64,000 nt of DNA. It comes from Streptomyces sp. SJL17-4. GTDB taxonomy: Bacteria; Actinomycetota; Actinomycetes; Streptomycetales; Streptomycetaceae. Below, in pieces: positions 17,827-26,504 of this stretch. The DNA is taken from assembly GCF_036826855.1 (NCBI RefSeq), contig NZ_CP104578.1, forward strand, positions 7,250,501-7,314,500, in the 5' to 3' direction. Every line of letters begins with the position of its first letter. Positions within the stretch are counted from its first letter, which is position 1. The notes below the pieces were generated by a model. That model saw only the letters and a program-made list of their open reading frames with translations, searched no databases and was not told where the DNA came from. The position numbers and the translations under genes were made by a program.

Positions 17827-18105
17827 TCAACCGTCGAGGACAAGGCCAGTGCCGTGGAGGCAGCAGTCGATCACTTGCGGCCGGTACTGCAGCGTCTTGA
17901 GCCTGCGCTTGACGGCTCGGGTGAGGTGTCTGAGGTCGGCTGCGGCGAGGTTGCCGAGGTCTCGCTTGACCAGAGACCACACTCCTTCCGGCGGGTTCAG
18001 GCCGGGTGCGTAAGTGGGTAGCTGGAACACCGTGAGTCAGTCGGCGTTCGCGGCGATGAACTCACGCAGCGGTGCGGTCAGGTGGATGCGGACGTTGTCC
18101 CAGAC
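17827..18105 (-). pseudogene. C-terminal fragment of an IS630-family transposase
   Basis: Reading leftward, WDNVRIHLTAPLREFIAANA, stop, then LTVFQLPTYAPGLNPPEG and VWSLVKRDLGNLAAADLR follow in one frame. This is the DDE_3 C-terminus with its final acidic residue in NPPEGVWS. The TGA at 18037-18039 replaces the Trp expected between NAD and LTV. The upstream two thirds of the gene are missing from about 18105 on. The fragment is inactive and marks one edge of the collagenase scar. Confidence 0.8.
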
Positions 18106-18134
18106 CCGGCACGAAGATCAGGAACGGTGACGAG

Positions 18135-18167
18135 ATCCCGACCGATCTTCTTGATCGGTCGGGATCT
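18135..18167. terminator. Perfect 14-base stem, five-base loop
   Basis: GATCCCGACCGATC at 18135-18148 and GATCGGTCGGGATC at 18154-18167 enclose TTCTT. It lies downstream of the collagenase gene, read leftward, and can act in either direction. Confidence 0.75.
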
Positions 18168-18229
18168 TCATCGATTCCGGAGTCCTTCGGTGCCTGTGCG
18201 GGGAAGTCCGGCCGTAGCAGGCGTACGGG

Positions 18230-19174
18230 TCAGGAGCCCGCCGCCACGGCCGTCAGCCAGGCGTTCCAGTCGCTCTCGTAGTCCAGCGAGGTGAGGAAGG
18301 AACGCGCGGCGGTCCAGTTTCCGGTGCGGTAGTGGCCGAGCACGGTGGCGACGTCGGCCGGGTGTCTTTCGACCATGTAGCGGGCGGCGAGGTAGCCCCA
18401 GTTGTAGGTGCGGTTGACGTCGCTGTTGGCGTAGGTGGTGTCGAACAGCGTGCGCAGGGAGTACGTGTGCTTGCCGGCCTCGGCCAGCGCCTTGGAGTAG
18501 GTGACGCCGCGGTAGGAGTAGGAGATGTACTCCGCTATGCCCTCGCCCCACCACACGGTGGGGGTGGTCTGGCTGGCGTTGAAGTCGCCGTACAGGTCGA
18601 AGCGGCCGTCGAGGTAGTGGGTGTACTCGTGGTTGAGGTTCCAGATCTGCCAGCCGGGGCTGACGTCGGTGCGCTCATAGCAGATGAACCGCGGCTGGTT
18701 GCCCGTACGGGAGGGGTCTCCCTCCAGGTACATGCCGCCGTTGTTGGTGTCGATGCCGTAGATCCTCCCCGCGTAGGCCTTGTAGTCGGCGCTCGAGTTG
18801 AAGACATCGACCTCCAGGGTGGTGTTGTAGTCGTTTGCGACCGGCCCGGAGTCCTTGACCACGTTGTGGAAGTAGGCGTCCTGGTTGGCCAGGCTCGCGC
18901 AGGTCGCCGTCAGCTGGTCGGCGGTCATCTCCTGGGCGCGGATCCGCAGCGACGGGCTGCAGTTGTGGACGATCGGCAGGATGCGCGACTCCAGCTTGCC
19001 GCCGCCGGCGGTCGCGCCGAGAGTGCCTTTGGCGTTGCCGTGGGCCGGGCGCTGGCCCGGGTCCGCGAAGACGTGGTCCGGCTTCGGGTCGGCTTGGGGG
19101 GCCTGGGATGCCTGGGCGGGAGAGGCCGCGACGGCGGCTATGAGCAGGGCGGTGGCGACGGCCATGGCGCGCAA
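18230..19174 (-). CDS. Secreted M9-type collagenase, catalytic domain only
   Basis: 314 residues. The TTG at 19174 sits six bases after AGGAG; the next ATG is three codons in. A signal peptide (MAVATALLIAAVAASPAQAS) leads straight into the peptidase domain. The zinc site is His182, Glu183 and His186 in HEYTHYLDGRFDLYG, with Glu211 in WWGEGIAEY. GGMYLEGDPS and GNQPRFICYERTD match the M9 catalytic half. Known Streptomyces and clostridial collagenases carry a large N-terminal activator domain and PKD/PPC domains. None is present here, so activity on native triple-helical collagen is doubtful and gelatinase or peptidase action is more likely. Confidence 0.88.
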   Translation of the reverse strand: MRAMAVATALLIAAVAASPAQASQAPQADPKPDHVFADPGQRPAHGNAKGTLGATAGGGKLESRILPIVHNCSPSLRIRAQEMTADQLTATCASLANQDAYFHNVVKDSGPVANDYNTTLEVDVFNSSADYKAYAGRIYGIDTNNGGMYLEGDPSRTGNQPRFICYERTDVSPGWQIWNLNHEYTHYLDGRFDLYGDFNASQTTPTVWWGEGIAEYISYSYRGVTYSKALAEAGKHTYSLRTLFDTTYANSDVNRTYNWGYLAARYMVERHPADVATVLGHYRTGNWTAARSFLTSLDYESDWNAWLTAVAAGS

Positions 19175-19226
19175 GATTCACTCCTGGGGATGGGAGTAGG
19201 GGTCCCGTCCGCGACGGGCTGCGCTG

Positions 19227-19256
19227 TAAAATGGCACATGTCACATGGCTGTACAA
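19227..19256 (-). promoter_or_regulatory. Candidate promoter of the collagenase gene with internal palindrome
   Basis: On the minus strand TTGTAC (19256-19251) and ATTTTA (19232-19227) are 18 bases apart. The spacer carries the perfect palindrome CATGTCACATG at 19237-19247, a possible operator. Confidence 0.4.
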
Positions 19257-19384
19257 GGTTTTTGACAGGGACACATCGATTCGTTCGTCGCTCCGGGGCA
19301 GCGAATGCGCGTGACGGCCGGCGACGTTCCGCTGTGGGGGAGGGGAGCGGCAGTGGCCGGCAGCCGAAGCCCCAGGGAACCTCG

Positions 19385-19540
19385 TGCGGGCACTCCTCAC
19401 CCGCGATCACCCTCGGTTACTATGCTCACTTCATGCCGGAAGCTGGCAGCAAGGGGCGCGGCACCATCGACGGTCTGCTTGGGGAGCGGGGAGACCGGCT
19501 CGCCGGCCGAAACTCCCCAGATTCTCCCCAGCGCCGTTGA
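19385..19540 (+). pseudogene. C-terminal tail of a tyrosine integrase
   Basis: The frame ending at 19540 reads CGHSSPAITLGYYAHFMPEA followed by GSKGRGTIDGLLGE. This is the tail of Streptomyces phage or AICE-type integrases around the catalytic Tyr (ITLGYYAHF). Homology begins abruptly at the GHSS box, so all upstream catalytic residues are lost. No tRNA or clear att repeat is visible beside it. Confidence 0.65.
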
Positions 19541-19616
19541 CCGGTGATTCCTGCCTCTTTGCCCCGGAGAAGTCGTCCGTGGATTGTAAGGCTGAAGAGA
19601 TGGGTGGCCTGGGAAA

Positions 19617-20462
19617 GTGTTGGAAGAGGTCGTAGCGACCCGCTATGTCACGCCTTTGCGTGAGGGCGGCTCGCTTCCCGGGATCGTCGAGGCCGACGAC
19701 CTCGGCACGTACGTCATGAAGTTCACCGGCGCCGGCCAGGGACGCAAGACCCTGGTCGCCGAGGTCATCTGCGGGCAGCTCGCCCGCAGGCTGGGGCTGC
19801 GGGTGCCCGAGCTCGTCACCATCCAGCTCGACCCTGTCATCGGACTCTCCGAGCCCGACCAGGAGGTGCAGGAGCTGCTCAAGGCGAGCGGCGGCCTCAA
19901 CCTGGGCATGGACTTCCTGCCCGGCTCGCTGGGCTTCGACCCGCTGGCGTACGAGGTGGACCCGGCCGAGGCGGGCAAGGTCGTCTGGTTCGACGCGGTG
20001 ATCAACAACGTCGACCGGTCCTGGCGGAACCCGAACATGCTCGTCTGGCACGGCGACCTGTGGCTCATCGACCACGGCGCCACCATGATCTGGCACCACA
20101 ACTGGCCCGGCGCCCAGGCCTCCGCCGCCAAGCCGTACGACGCCTCCGACCACGTGCTCGCCCGCTACGCGCCGGACATCACCGCCGCGGCCGCCGAACT
20201 GGCTCCGCTCGTCACCCGTGAACTGCTCGACGAGATCGCCGCCGAGGTGCCCGACGAGTGGCTCGTCGACGAGCCCGGCTTCGACAGCACGGACGAGGTG
20301 CGCGCCGCCTACGTGGGGGCGCTGCTGCCGCGCGCCGCCACCGTCCACGAGCGGATCACGCTCGGACCGCGGACCGAGAGCCGGCCGCAGCAGCCACCGG
20401 GCTGGCTCGCCGAGCGCCTCGCTCCCCGGACGTACTCCACCGAGAAGGACAGCACCCCGTGA
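19617..20462 (+). CDS. HipA-like kinase-fold protein
   Basis: 281 residues from GTG 19617, with TTG 19620 as an alternative. Features of the HipA kinase fold: GIVEADDLGTYVMKFTGAGQ (nucleotide-binding lobe), VAEVICGQLARRLGLRVPEL, then DAVINNVDRSWRNPNMLV with the catalytic-loop pattern D-R-x-x-x-N-x-N, and LWLIDHGATMIWHH, where the Asp is the metal ligand. It lacks the HipA N-terminal subdomain. The DUF3037 gene overlaps its stop (GTGA). The pair is conserved across actinobacteria; its biological role is not established, and no HipB-like antitoxin is present. Confidence 0.85.
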   Translation: MLEEVVATRYVTPLREGGSLPGIVEADDLGTYVMKFTGAGQGRKTLVAEVICGQLARRLGLRVPELVTIQLDPVIGLSEPDQEVQELLKASGGLNLGMDFLPGSLGFDPLAYEVDPAEAGKVVWFDAVINNVDRSWRNPNMLVWHGDLWLIDHGATMIWHHNWPGAQASAAKPYDASDHVLARYAPDITAAAAELAPLVTRELLDEIAAEVPDEWLVDEPGFDSTDEVRAAYVGALLPRAATVHERITLGPRTESRPQQPPGWLAERLAPRTYSTEKDSTP

Positions 20463-20842
20463 CCGACCGTGATGTCTTCGAGTACGCGCTGCTGCGCGTG
20501 GTGCCGCGGGTCGAGCGCGGCGAGTGCTTCAACGCGGGCGTGGTCGTCTACTGCCGCGCCCGGTCCTACGTGGCCGCCCGTACGCACCTGGACGAGGCGA
20601 AGCTGTCGGTCCTGGACCCTGCGGCCGACGTGACCGGGGTACGGGCCGCCCTGCGCGCGGTCGAGGGGGTCTGCCTGGGGGGCGAGGCCGCCGGTCAGGC
20701 CGCGGGAGACGACGCCGGACGGCGCTTCCGCTGGCTGATCGCGCCGCGCTCCACGGTCGTGCAGCCGGGGCCGGTCCACACGGGCCTCACCGCCGACCCG
20801 GAGGCCGAGGTGGAGCGGCTGCTCGACCTCCTCGTGCGCTGA
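20459..20842 (+). CDS. DUF3037 family protein
   Basis: 127 residues. The GTG at 20459 overlaps the preceding TGA. Its start, FEYALLRVVPRVERGECFN, then AGVVVYCRARSYVAAR, is the conserved DUF3037 opening. The middle has the F-R-W-L-I-APRSTVVQ block. It is the invariant partner of the HipA-like kinase upstream and is probably made with it in equal amounts. No catalytic site can be recognised. Confidence 0.85.
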   Translation: MTDRDVFEYALLRVVPRVERGECFNAGVVVYCRARSYVAARTHLDEAKLSVLDPAADVTGVRAALRAVEGVCLGGEAAGQAAGDDAGRRFRWLIAPRSTVVQPGPVHTGLTADPEAEVERLLDLLVR

Positions 20843-20850
20843 GCGCCCCG

Positions 20851-20962
20851 CCCCGCCCGCCCGGCTGACCGCGCCCGCCCCCGCCGGGCGCATCGCCCCC
20901 GCCCGCCCGGCTGAGCGCGCCCGCCCGCCCGGCTGAGCGCTCCCGCCCGCCCGGCTGAGCGT
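20851..20962. repeat. Imperfect tandem repeat, unit about 20 bases
   Basis: Four copies of a unit like CCCGCCCGCCCGGCTGAGCG lie directly behind the DUF3037 gene. Between the first and second copies the spacing is longer. Probably slippage-generated. Confidence 0.6.
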
Positions 20963-21172
20963 CCCCGTGTCGCGCGGCCGGGCGGGCTGCCGTTCCGCGT
21001 GCGGCGACGGGGAGTGACCGGGTGCACCCGGTGGGCCGTTGACACCGGGTGCCAGGGCTTCTAGCGTCTCGTTCTGCGGACGATACTAAGCGGTCGCTCA
21101 TGTGCGGGACGCAGGAGCGGGTGACCGGTTCGACCGCGACCAGGGACGATCCAAGGGCGAGGAGAACCAAGC

Positions 21173-21934
21173 ATGTCCACCACCGAGCAGCGCGTAGCCG
21201 TCGTCACGGGTGCCGCACGGGGTATCGGGGCCGCCACGGCGCTCCGCCTCGCGGCCGAGGGCCGCGCCGTCGCCGTACTCGACCTCGACGAGGCGGCCTG
21301 CAAGGACACCGTCGAGAAGATCACCGCCGCGGGCGGCACCGCCCTCGCGGTCGGCTGCGACGTCTCCGACAGCGCCCAGGTGGAGGCCGCCGTCGCGCGC
21401 GTCGCCGCCGAGCTCGGCGCGCCGACGATCCTCGTCAACAACGCGGGTGTGCTCCGCGACAACCTGCTGTTCAAGATGTCCGAGTCCGACTGGGACCTCG
21501 TGATGAACGTGCACCTCAAGGGCGCCTTCCTGATGGCGAAGGCCTGCCAGAAGCACATGGTGGACGCGGGCTTCGGCCGGATCGTCTCGCTCTCCTCCTC
21601 CTCGGCCCTGGGCAACCGCGGCCAGGCCAACTACTCGGCCGTGAAGGCCGGCCTCCAGGGCCTCACCAAGACCCTCGCCAAGGAGCTCGGCAAGTTCGGC
21701 ATCACCGCCAACGCCGTCGCCCCGGGCTTCATCGTCACCGAGATGACCGCGCAGACCGCCGAGCGCGTCGGCATGGGCTTCGAGGACTTCCAGGCCGCCG
21801 CCGCGTCCATGATCCCGGTGCAGCGGGTCGGCCGCCCCGAGGACGTCGCCAACGCGATCGCGTTCTTCGCCGGCGACGACGCCGGCTTCGTCTCGGGCCA
21901 GGTCATGTACGTGGCCGGCGGCCCGCTCAACTGA
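21173..21934 (+). CDS. fabG: 3-oxoacyl-ACP reductase-like short-chain dehydrogenase
   Basis: 253 residues of the classical SDR fold. TGAARGIGAAT binds NAD(P), VNNAGV closes the fold, and the catalytic Ser (SLSSSSA) and YSAVK are present. PGFIVTEMT and the VSGQVMYVAGG ending match FabG-type enzymes. The start follows AAGGGCGAGGAG. A second SDR gene follows after 29 bases, so the two form a pair. Close similarity to FabG does not prove a fatty-acid role, since such enzymes also act in degradation and secondary metabolism. Confidence 0.88.
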   Translation: MSTTEQRVAVVTGAARGIGAATALRLAAEGRAVAVLDLDEAACKDTVEKITAAGGTALAVGCDVSDSAQVEAAVARVAAELGAPTILVNNAGVLRDNLLFKMSESDWDLVMNVHLKGAFLMAKACQKHMVDAGFGRIVSLSSSSALGNRGQANYSAVKAGLQGLTKTLAKELGKFGITANAVAPGFIVTEMTAQTAERVGMGFEDFQAAAASMIPVQRVGRPEDVANAIAFFAGDDAGFVSGQVMYVAGGPLN

Positions 21935-21963
21935 CGACCGGCATCGAGAGGAGCACGGCAGAC

Positions 21964-22731
21964 ATGACCGCACAGGAACGGCCGGAATTGTCCGGCAAGG
22001 TCGCTCTCGTCACCGGCGCGAGCCGGGGCATCGGCTACGGCATCGCCGAGGCGCTCGTCGCCCGCGGCGACCGGGTCGTCATCACCGGACGGGGCGAGGA
22101 GGCCCTCAAGGAGGCCGTCGAGCGCCTCGGTGCCGACCGGGCCATCGGCGTCCCCGGCAAGGCCCACGACGAGGCCCACCAGGCCGCGGCCGTGGAGGCG
22201 GCGATGGACGGCTTCGGCCGGGTGGACTTCCTGATCAACAACGCCGGTACGAACCCGGTCTTCGGCCCCATCGCCGATCTGGACCTCGGGGTGGCCCGCA
22301 AGGTCTTCGAGACCAATGTGGTCTCCGCGCTCGGCTTCGCCCAGCGGACCTGGCACGCCTGGCAGAAGGAGCACGGCGGGGCGATCGTGAACATCGCCTC
22401 GGTCGCCGGCGTCTCCGCCTCGCCTTTCATCGGCGCGTACGGAATCAGCAAGGCCGCGATGATCAATCTGACCATTCAGCTGGCCCATGAATTCGCCCCG
22501 CTCGTGCGGGTCAACGCGATTGCCCCGGCGGTCGTGAAGACGAAATTCGCGCAGGCGCTGTACGAGGGACGGGAGGCGGAGGCCGCCGCCGCCTACCCGC
22601 TCGGCCGGCTCGGCGAGCCCGAGGACATCGGCGGCGCGGCCGCCTTCCTCACCTCGCCCCAGTCGGAGTGGATCACTGGTCAGACCCTCGTCGTCGACGG
22701 CGGGATTTTCCTGAACGCCGGAGTCGGGTGA
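21964..22731 (+). CDS. SDR family oxidoreductase
   Basis: 255 residues from ATG 21964 behind GAGAGGAGC; the longer frame upstream is a shadow of the previous gene. TGASRGIGYGIAEAL, INNAGTNPVFGPI, the catalytic Ser in NIASVAG and YGISK are intact, and the C-terminus DGGIFLNAGVG is typical. The substrate is unknown. It follows the FabG-like gene and probably shares its transcript, which two hairpins at 22739 and 22801 may end. Confidence 0.87.
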   Translation: MTAQERPELSGKVALVTGASRGIGYGIAEALVARGDRVVITGRGEEALKEAVERLGADRAIGVPGKAHDEAHQAAAVEAAMDGFGRVDFLINNAGTNPVFGPIADLDLGVARKVFETNVVSALGFAQRTWHAWQKEHGGAIVNIASVAGVSASPFIGAYGISKAAMINLTIQLAHEFAPLVRVNAIAPAVVKTKFAQALYEGREAEAAAAYPLGRLGEPEDIGGAAAFLTSPQSEWITGQTLVVDGGIFLNAGVG

Positions 22732-22738
22732 CCGATAA

Positions 22739-22832
22739 CCGGACATTTCCCGGATTTCATGTCCGGATTGACCCCGGTTGTATGTCGAATGCCTCAAGTG
22801 CCCCGTCAGGCTCGAAGATTGACCTGGCGGGG
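22739..22832 (+). terminator. Two consecutive hairpins between the SDR pair and the solute-binding protein
   Basis: CCGGACAT at 22739-22746 pairs with ATGTCCGG at 22759-22766. CCCCGTCAGG at 22801-22810 pairs with CCTGGCGGGG at 22823-22832 with one mismatch. Together they probably insulate the two units. Confidence 0.5.
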
Positions 22833-22879
22833 TGCTGCGGTATCGTCGGCCGACCCGTGGCTGAACGAGGAGCGTGCAC

Positions 22880-24457
22880 GTGTTCAACCGGACCAGTCTG
22901 CAGGCGGCTGCAGCCCTTGTGTCCATATCCCTGGTAACCGGATGCAGTGTCTTCTCTGACAGTGATTCGGCCGGGGAACAGAGAATCGTCGTCGGTACGA
23001 CGAGCTCTCCCACCACGCTTGACCCGGCTGCTGCCTGGGACAATTCCTGGGAGCTCTTCCGGAATGTCTTCCAGACCCTGGTGAGTTTCCCGACCGGCAG
23101 CACGACCCCGGATTCCGACGCCGCGGACTGCAGGTTCTCGGACGACTCCAGCCGGGTCTTCGAGTGCAAGCTCGTGGAGGGCCTCACGTTCTCCAACGGG
23201 CACAAGCTGGACGCCAAGGCCGTGCAGTACTCGATCGAGCGCATCCGCACGATCAATCACAAGGGCGGCCCGAACGGCATGCTCGGCTCGCTCGACAAGA
23301 TCGAGACCGTCGGCGACCGGACCGTCGTCTTCCGGCTCAACAAGCCGGACGCCACCTTCCCGATGGTCCTCGCCACGCCGGCGATGTCCCTCGTGGACCC
23401 GGCCGAGTACCCGGCCGACCAGCTGCGCACGGACGGCAAGCTCACCGGCTCGGGGCCGTACGTCCTCGACTCGTACACCGAGCGCGAGTCGGCGGAGCTG
23501 ACCAAGAACCCCACGTACAAGGGCTTCGCCGACCGCAAGAACGGCGGCGTGACCATCCGCTACTTCGACGAGTCCGAGGCGATGGTCGCCGCGCTCAAGA
23601 AGAAGGAGATCGACGCCACCTACCGCGGCCTCACCGCCGAGGAGGTCATCGAACTCCAGGACGACAAGCCCGAGAACCAGGGCCTGCAGATCATCGAGTC
23701 GACCGGCGCCGACATCCGCTACCTGGTCTTCAACACCCAGGACCCCACGATCGCCAAGCCCGCGGTCCGCAAGGCCATCGCCCAGGTCGTCGACCGCGAC
23801 GCACTGGTCAACAAGGTCTACCAGGGCACCGCCGAGCCCCTGTACTCCATGGTGCCCAAGGGAATCGCCGCCCACACCACCAAGTTCTTCGACCGCTACG
23901 GCGACCCGGACGCGAAGAAGGCCAAGAAGATCCTCCGCGAGGCCGGCATCACCGAGCCCGTCGAGCTGAACTTCTGGTACACGACGGACCGCTACGGCTC
24001 CTCGACGGCCGCCGAGTTCAAGGAGCTCGAGCGCCAGCTGGAGGCCACCGGCCTCTTCAAGGTCACCGTCGAGGGCAAGCCCTGGAAGGACTTCCAGGCG
24101 GGCTACCAGAAGGGCGAGTACCCGGTCTTCGGCCGCGGCTGGTTCCCCGACTTCCCGGACCCGGACAACTTCGTGGCGCCGTTCGTCGGCAAGGAGAACG
24201 TCCTCGGTACGCCGTACGAGAGCCTCAGGATCACCGGCGAACTGCTTCCGAAGTCCCGCCGCGAGAGCGACCGCGGGACCGTCACGGACGAGTTCGTGGA
24301 GGCCCAGGAGATCATGGTCCAGGACGTCCGGCTGCTGCCCCTGTGGCAGGGCAAGCTGTACATCGCGGCCCGTGACGACATCGGCGGCGGCGAGGGCGCA
24401 CTCGACCCGCAGACCGTCATGCAGCTCTGGGAGCTGAGCCGCCGGGCCAGCTGGTAG
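22880..24457 (+). CDS. Lipoprotein, ABC transporter family 5 substrate-binding protein
   Basis: About 525 residues, an extracytoplasmic peptide/nickel/opine-type binding protein. GTG 22880 stands seven bases after GAGGAG. The signal peptide ends in a lipobox (SLVTGC), so the mature protein is anchored to the membrane. Family-5 signatures include TLDPAAAWDNSWELFRNVFQ, then LTFSNGHKLDAKAVQYSIER and GSGPYVLDSYT. No permease or ATPase genes are adjacent, so it is an orphan that may serve a distant transporter. A strong terminator follows at 24489. Confidence 0.92.
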   Translation: MFNRTSLQAAAALVSISLVTGCSVFSDSDSAGEQRIVVGTTSSPTTLDPAAAWDNSWELFRNVFQTLVSFPTGSTTPDSDAADCRFSDDSSRVFECKLVEGLTFSNGHKLDAKAVQYSIERIRTINHKGGPNGMLGSLDKIETVGDRTVVFRLNKPDATFPMVLATPAMSLVDPAEYPADQLRTDGKLTGSGPYVLDSYTERESAELTKNPTYKGFADRKNGGVTIRYFDESEAMVAALKKKEIDATYRGLTAEEVIELQDDKPENQGLQIIESTGADIRYLVFNTQDPTIAKPAVRKAIAQVVDRDALVNKVYQGTAEPLYSMVPKGIAAHTTKFFDRYGDPDAKKAKKILREAGITEPVELNFWYTTDRYGSSTAAEFKELERQLEATGLFKVTVEGKPWKDFQAGYQKGEYPVFGRGWFPDFPDPDNFVAPFVGKENVLGTPYESLRITGELLPKSRRESDRGTVTDEFVEAQEIMVQDVRLLPLWQGKLYIAARDDIGGGEGALDPQTVMQLWELSRRASW

Positions 24458-24488
24458 GACCGGGGCGGGCCGGGTGCCGGGAGCCTGT

Positions 24489-24511
24489 GGGGGCCACTGT
24501 CAGTGGCCCCC
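24489..24511 (+). terminator. Perfect GC-rich hairpin terminator
   Basis: GGGGGCCACTG at 24489-24499 and CAGTGGCCCCC at 24501-24511 form an 11-base inverted repeat around a single T. Confidence 0.75.
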
Positions 24512-24561
24512 GGTAGGTTCGTGGACGGAGTAACAGGAACGTCCACCGGAGGTTGTTGACC

Positions 24562-25245
24562 GTGACCGACACCAGCATGCTGCCCGAGTCCTGGCAGGGT
24601 GTTCTCGGCGAGGAACTGCGGAAGCCGTACTTCGCCCAGCTCACCGAGTTCGTCGAGGAGGAGCGCGCCAAGGGACCGGTCTTCCCGCCGAAGGACGAGG
24701 TGTTCGCCGCCCTCGACGCCACCCCGTACGACAAGGTGAAGGTCCTGATCCTGGGTCAGGACCCCTACCACGGCGAGGGGCAGGGGCACGGCCTCTGCTT
24801 CTCGGTCCGGCCCGGGGTGAAGACCCCGCCCTCCCTGCGGAACATCTACAAGGAGATGCAGGCCGAGCTGGGCCACCCCGTCCCGGACAACGGCTATCTG
24901 ATGCCCTGGGCCGAGCAGGGCGTCCTCCTGCTCAACGCCGTGCTGACCGTCCGCTCCGGCGAGGCGAACTCGCACAAGGGCAAGGGCTGGGAGAAGTTCA
25001 CCGACGCGGTGATCACCGCCGTCGCCTCGCGCCCCGACCCCGCCGTCTTCGTCCTCTGGGGCAACTACGCCCAGAAGAAGCTGCCCCTCATCGACGAGGA
25101 GCGGCACGTGGTGGTCAAGGGCGCCCACCCCTCGCCGCTCTCGGCGAAGAAGTTCTTCGGATCGAAGCCCTTCACCCAGATCGACGCGGCCGTAGCGGCC
25201 CAGGGACACGAGCCGATCGACTGGCGCATCCCGGACCTCGGCTGA
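24562..25245 (+). CDS. ung: Uracil-DNA glycosylase
   Basis: 227 residues, family 1 UDG. It removes uracil from DNA for base excision repair. GQDPYHG (water-activating Asp) and the leucine-loop motif HPSPLS are intact, and VLLLNAVLTVR and VLWGNYAQKK match the family. CGGAGG lies nine bases before GTG 24562; two TTG codons just upstream are less likely starts. Confidence 0.95.
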   Translation: MTDTSMLPESWQGVLGEELRKPYFAQLTEFVEEERAKGPVFPPKDEVFAALDATPYDKVKVLILGQDPYHGEGQGHGLCFSVRPGVKTPPSLRNIYKEMQAELGHPVPDNGYLMPWAEQGVLLLNAVLTVRSGEANSHKGKGWEKFTDAVITAVASRPDPAVFVLWGNYAQKKLPLIDEERHVVVKGAHPSPLSAKKFFGSKPFTQIDAAVAAQGHEPIDWRIPDLG

Positions 25246-25315
25246 GCCTCGGCCCGATCCGGCCCCGGTGCGGCTAGCGTCGGCTCTCCCAGTGGGTGAG
25301 CGGGTGGAGGTCGCG

Positions 25316-25789
25316 GTGACCGAGCAGCAGCAGGTGTCGGACGACGGGGTCATGACCAGGATCGGGCAGGCGATGATGCTGCTCCACGGCGGCGACCGCG
25401 AGGAGGCACGCAACCGCTTCGGGCTGCTCTGGCAGCAGATCGGCCCGGACGGGGACCCCCTGCACCGGTGCACCCTCGCGCACTACATGGCGGACGCCCA
25501 GGACGACCCCGACACCGAGCTGGCCTGGGACCTGCGCGCTCTGAGCGCGGCCGAGGGCCTCGCCGAGGAGCGGCTCGCCGAGCACGGCTCCGCGGTCGCC
25601 CTCCGGGCGCTGTACCCCTCGCTCCACCTCAACCTGGCCGCCGACTACGTCAAGCTCCAGCGGCCCGACGCCGCGCGGGTCCATCTGGACCGGGCCCGCG
25701 CCGCCTCGGACCACCTCGACGACGACGGCTACGGGAACGGGGTGCGGGCCGCGATCGAACGGCTGGAGCTGCGGCTTCGGGGAGTGTGA
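25316..25789 (+). CDS. Tetratricopeptide-like protein of unknown function
   Basis: 157 residues from GTG 25316 behind GGAGGTCG. All-helical, with TPR-like pairs: AMMLLHGGDREEARNRFGLL, CTLAHYMADAQDDPDTELAW, LHLNLAADYVKLQRPDAARV. It is probably a cytoplasmic scaffold or adaptor. It lies 70 bases behind ung and is convergent with the lipoprotein gene on its right. Confidence 0.75.
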   Translation: MTEQQQVSDDGVMTRIGQAMMLLHGGDREEARNRFGLLWQQIGPDGDPLHRCTLAHYMADAQDDPDTELAWDLRALSAAEGLAEERLAEHGSAVALRALYPSLHLNLAADYVKLQRPDAARVHLDRARAASDHLDDDGYGNGVRAAIERLELRLRGV

Positions 25790-25826
25790 GGGCCGGGCGC
25801 CTGCGCGGCCCGCTCGCCCCGGGGCC

Positions 25827-26321
25827 TCAGCGGCCGTACGTGCCGTGGCAGATGCGCGACGGGTCGCTGTCCGGCCCCCAGCCGCCGTACCGCTCGCCCA
25901 GGGCGCAGACGTCCGCGCGGGAGACCGGCGAGTTCTTCGGCAGTTCGGTCAGCTCCGGCGGCAGTTCGGGCAGCGGCGGCCGGGTCTCGGGGCGCGGACG
26001 CTCACGCTGCCGCGGTACGGACTCGGGGCGCGGCGCCTCCGGGCGGGGCGGGGCCGCCTCCCGTCGACGCGCCTCGGGCGAGGGTGTCGCGCGGGGTGTG
26101 GCGGACGGCGGGGGAGCGGGGAGCGCCGCTTCGAGGGCTTCGAGAGCCGGTCCCTCGACGATCTGCGGGGCCACGTCCTGGCCGGGTCGTACGGTCTCCG
26201 CGGCGGGCGCGGGGGCGGGCACCGTCGGCGGGGTGTCCACCGAGACGCAGCCCGCGAGGGCGGCCACGGCCACCCCGACCAGGATCTTCGCTGTGGTTCG
26301 GGTTCCATGCACCCGCGCCAC
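25827..26321 (-). CDS. Proline/arginine-rich lipoprotein
   Basis: 164 residues. GTG at 26321; the signal peptide VGVAVAALAGC carries a lipobox with the Cys at about residue 25. A long disordered segment rich in Pro, Arg, Glu and Ala spans the middle. The conserved-looking C-terminus is VCALGERYGGWGPDSDPSRI, ending CHGTYGR with two Cys that might pair. The layout suggests a surface lipoprotein with a small C-terminal motif tethered through a wall-spanning linker. Function unknown. Confidence 0.75.
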   Translation of the reverse strand: MARVHGTRTTAKILVGVAVAALAGCVSVDTPPTVPAPAPAAETVRPGQDVAPQIVEGPALEALEAALPAPPPSATPRATPSPEARRREAAPPRPEAPRPESVPRQRERPRPETRPPLPELPPELTELPKNSPVSRADVCALGERYGGWGPDSDPSRICHGTYGR

Positions 26322-26504
26322 TCTGCTGTCCCGGCGGTGATCTTCGCGCCCCTACCGGTGGGGAATGCCCCGCACGGGTGAGCCGACGCGGGACCGGCCT
26401 TGACTCGGTCGGCGCGTCGGCGAGCCGGTGAGCCGACGGGTAGGCGGGTAGGCGGTCACGCGGTCACGTGGCCGGATACCGAACGGTCCGCGGCGCGTGG
26501 GCGC

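Noticed and set aside
18332..19540. A 402-codon plus-strand open frame
   Set aside because: Most of it is antisense to the collagenase gene; only its last 52 codons resemble an integrase tail and were annotated separately.
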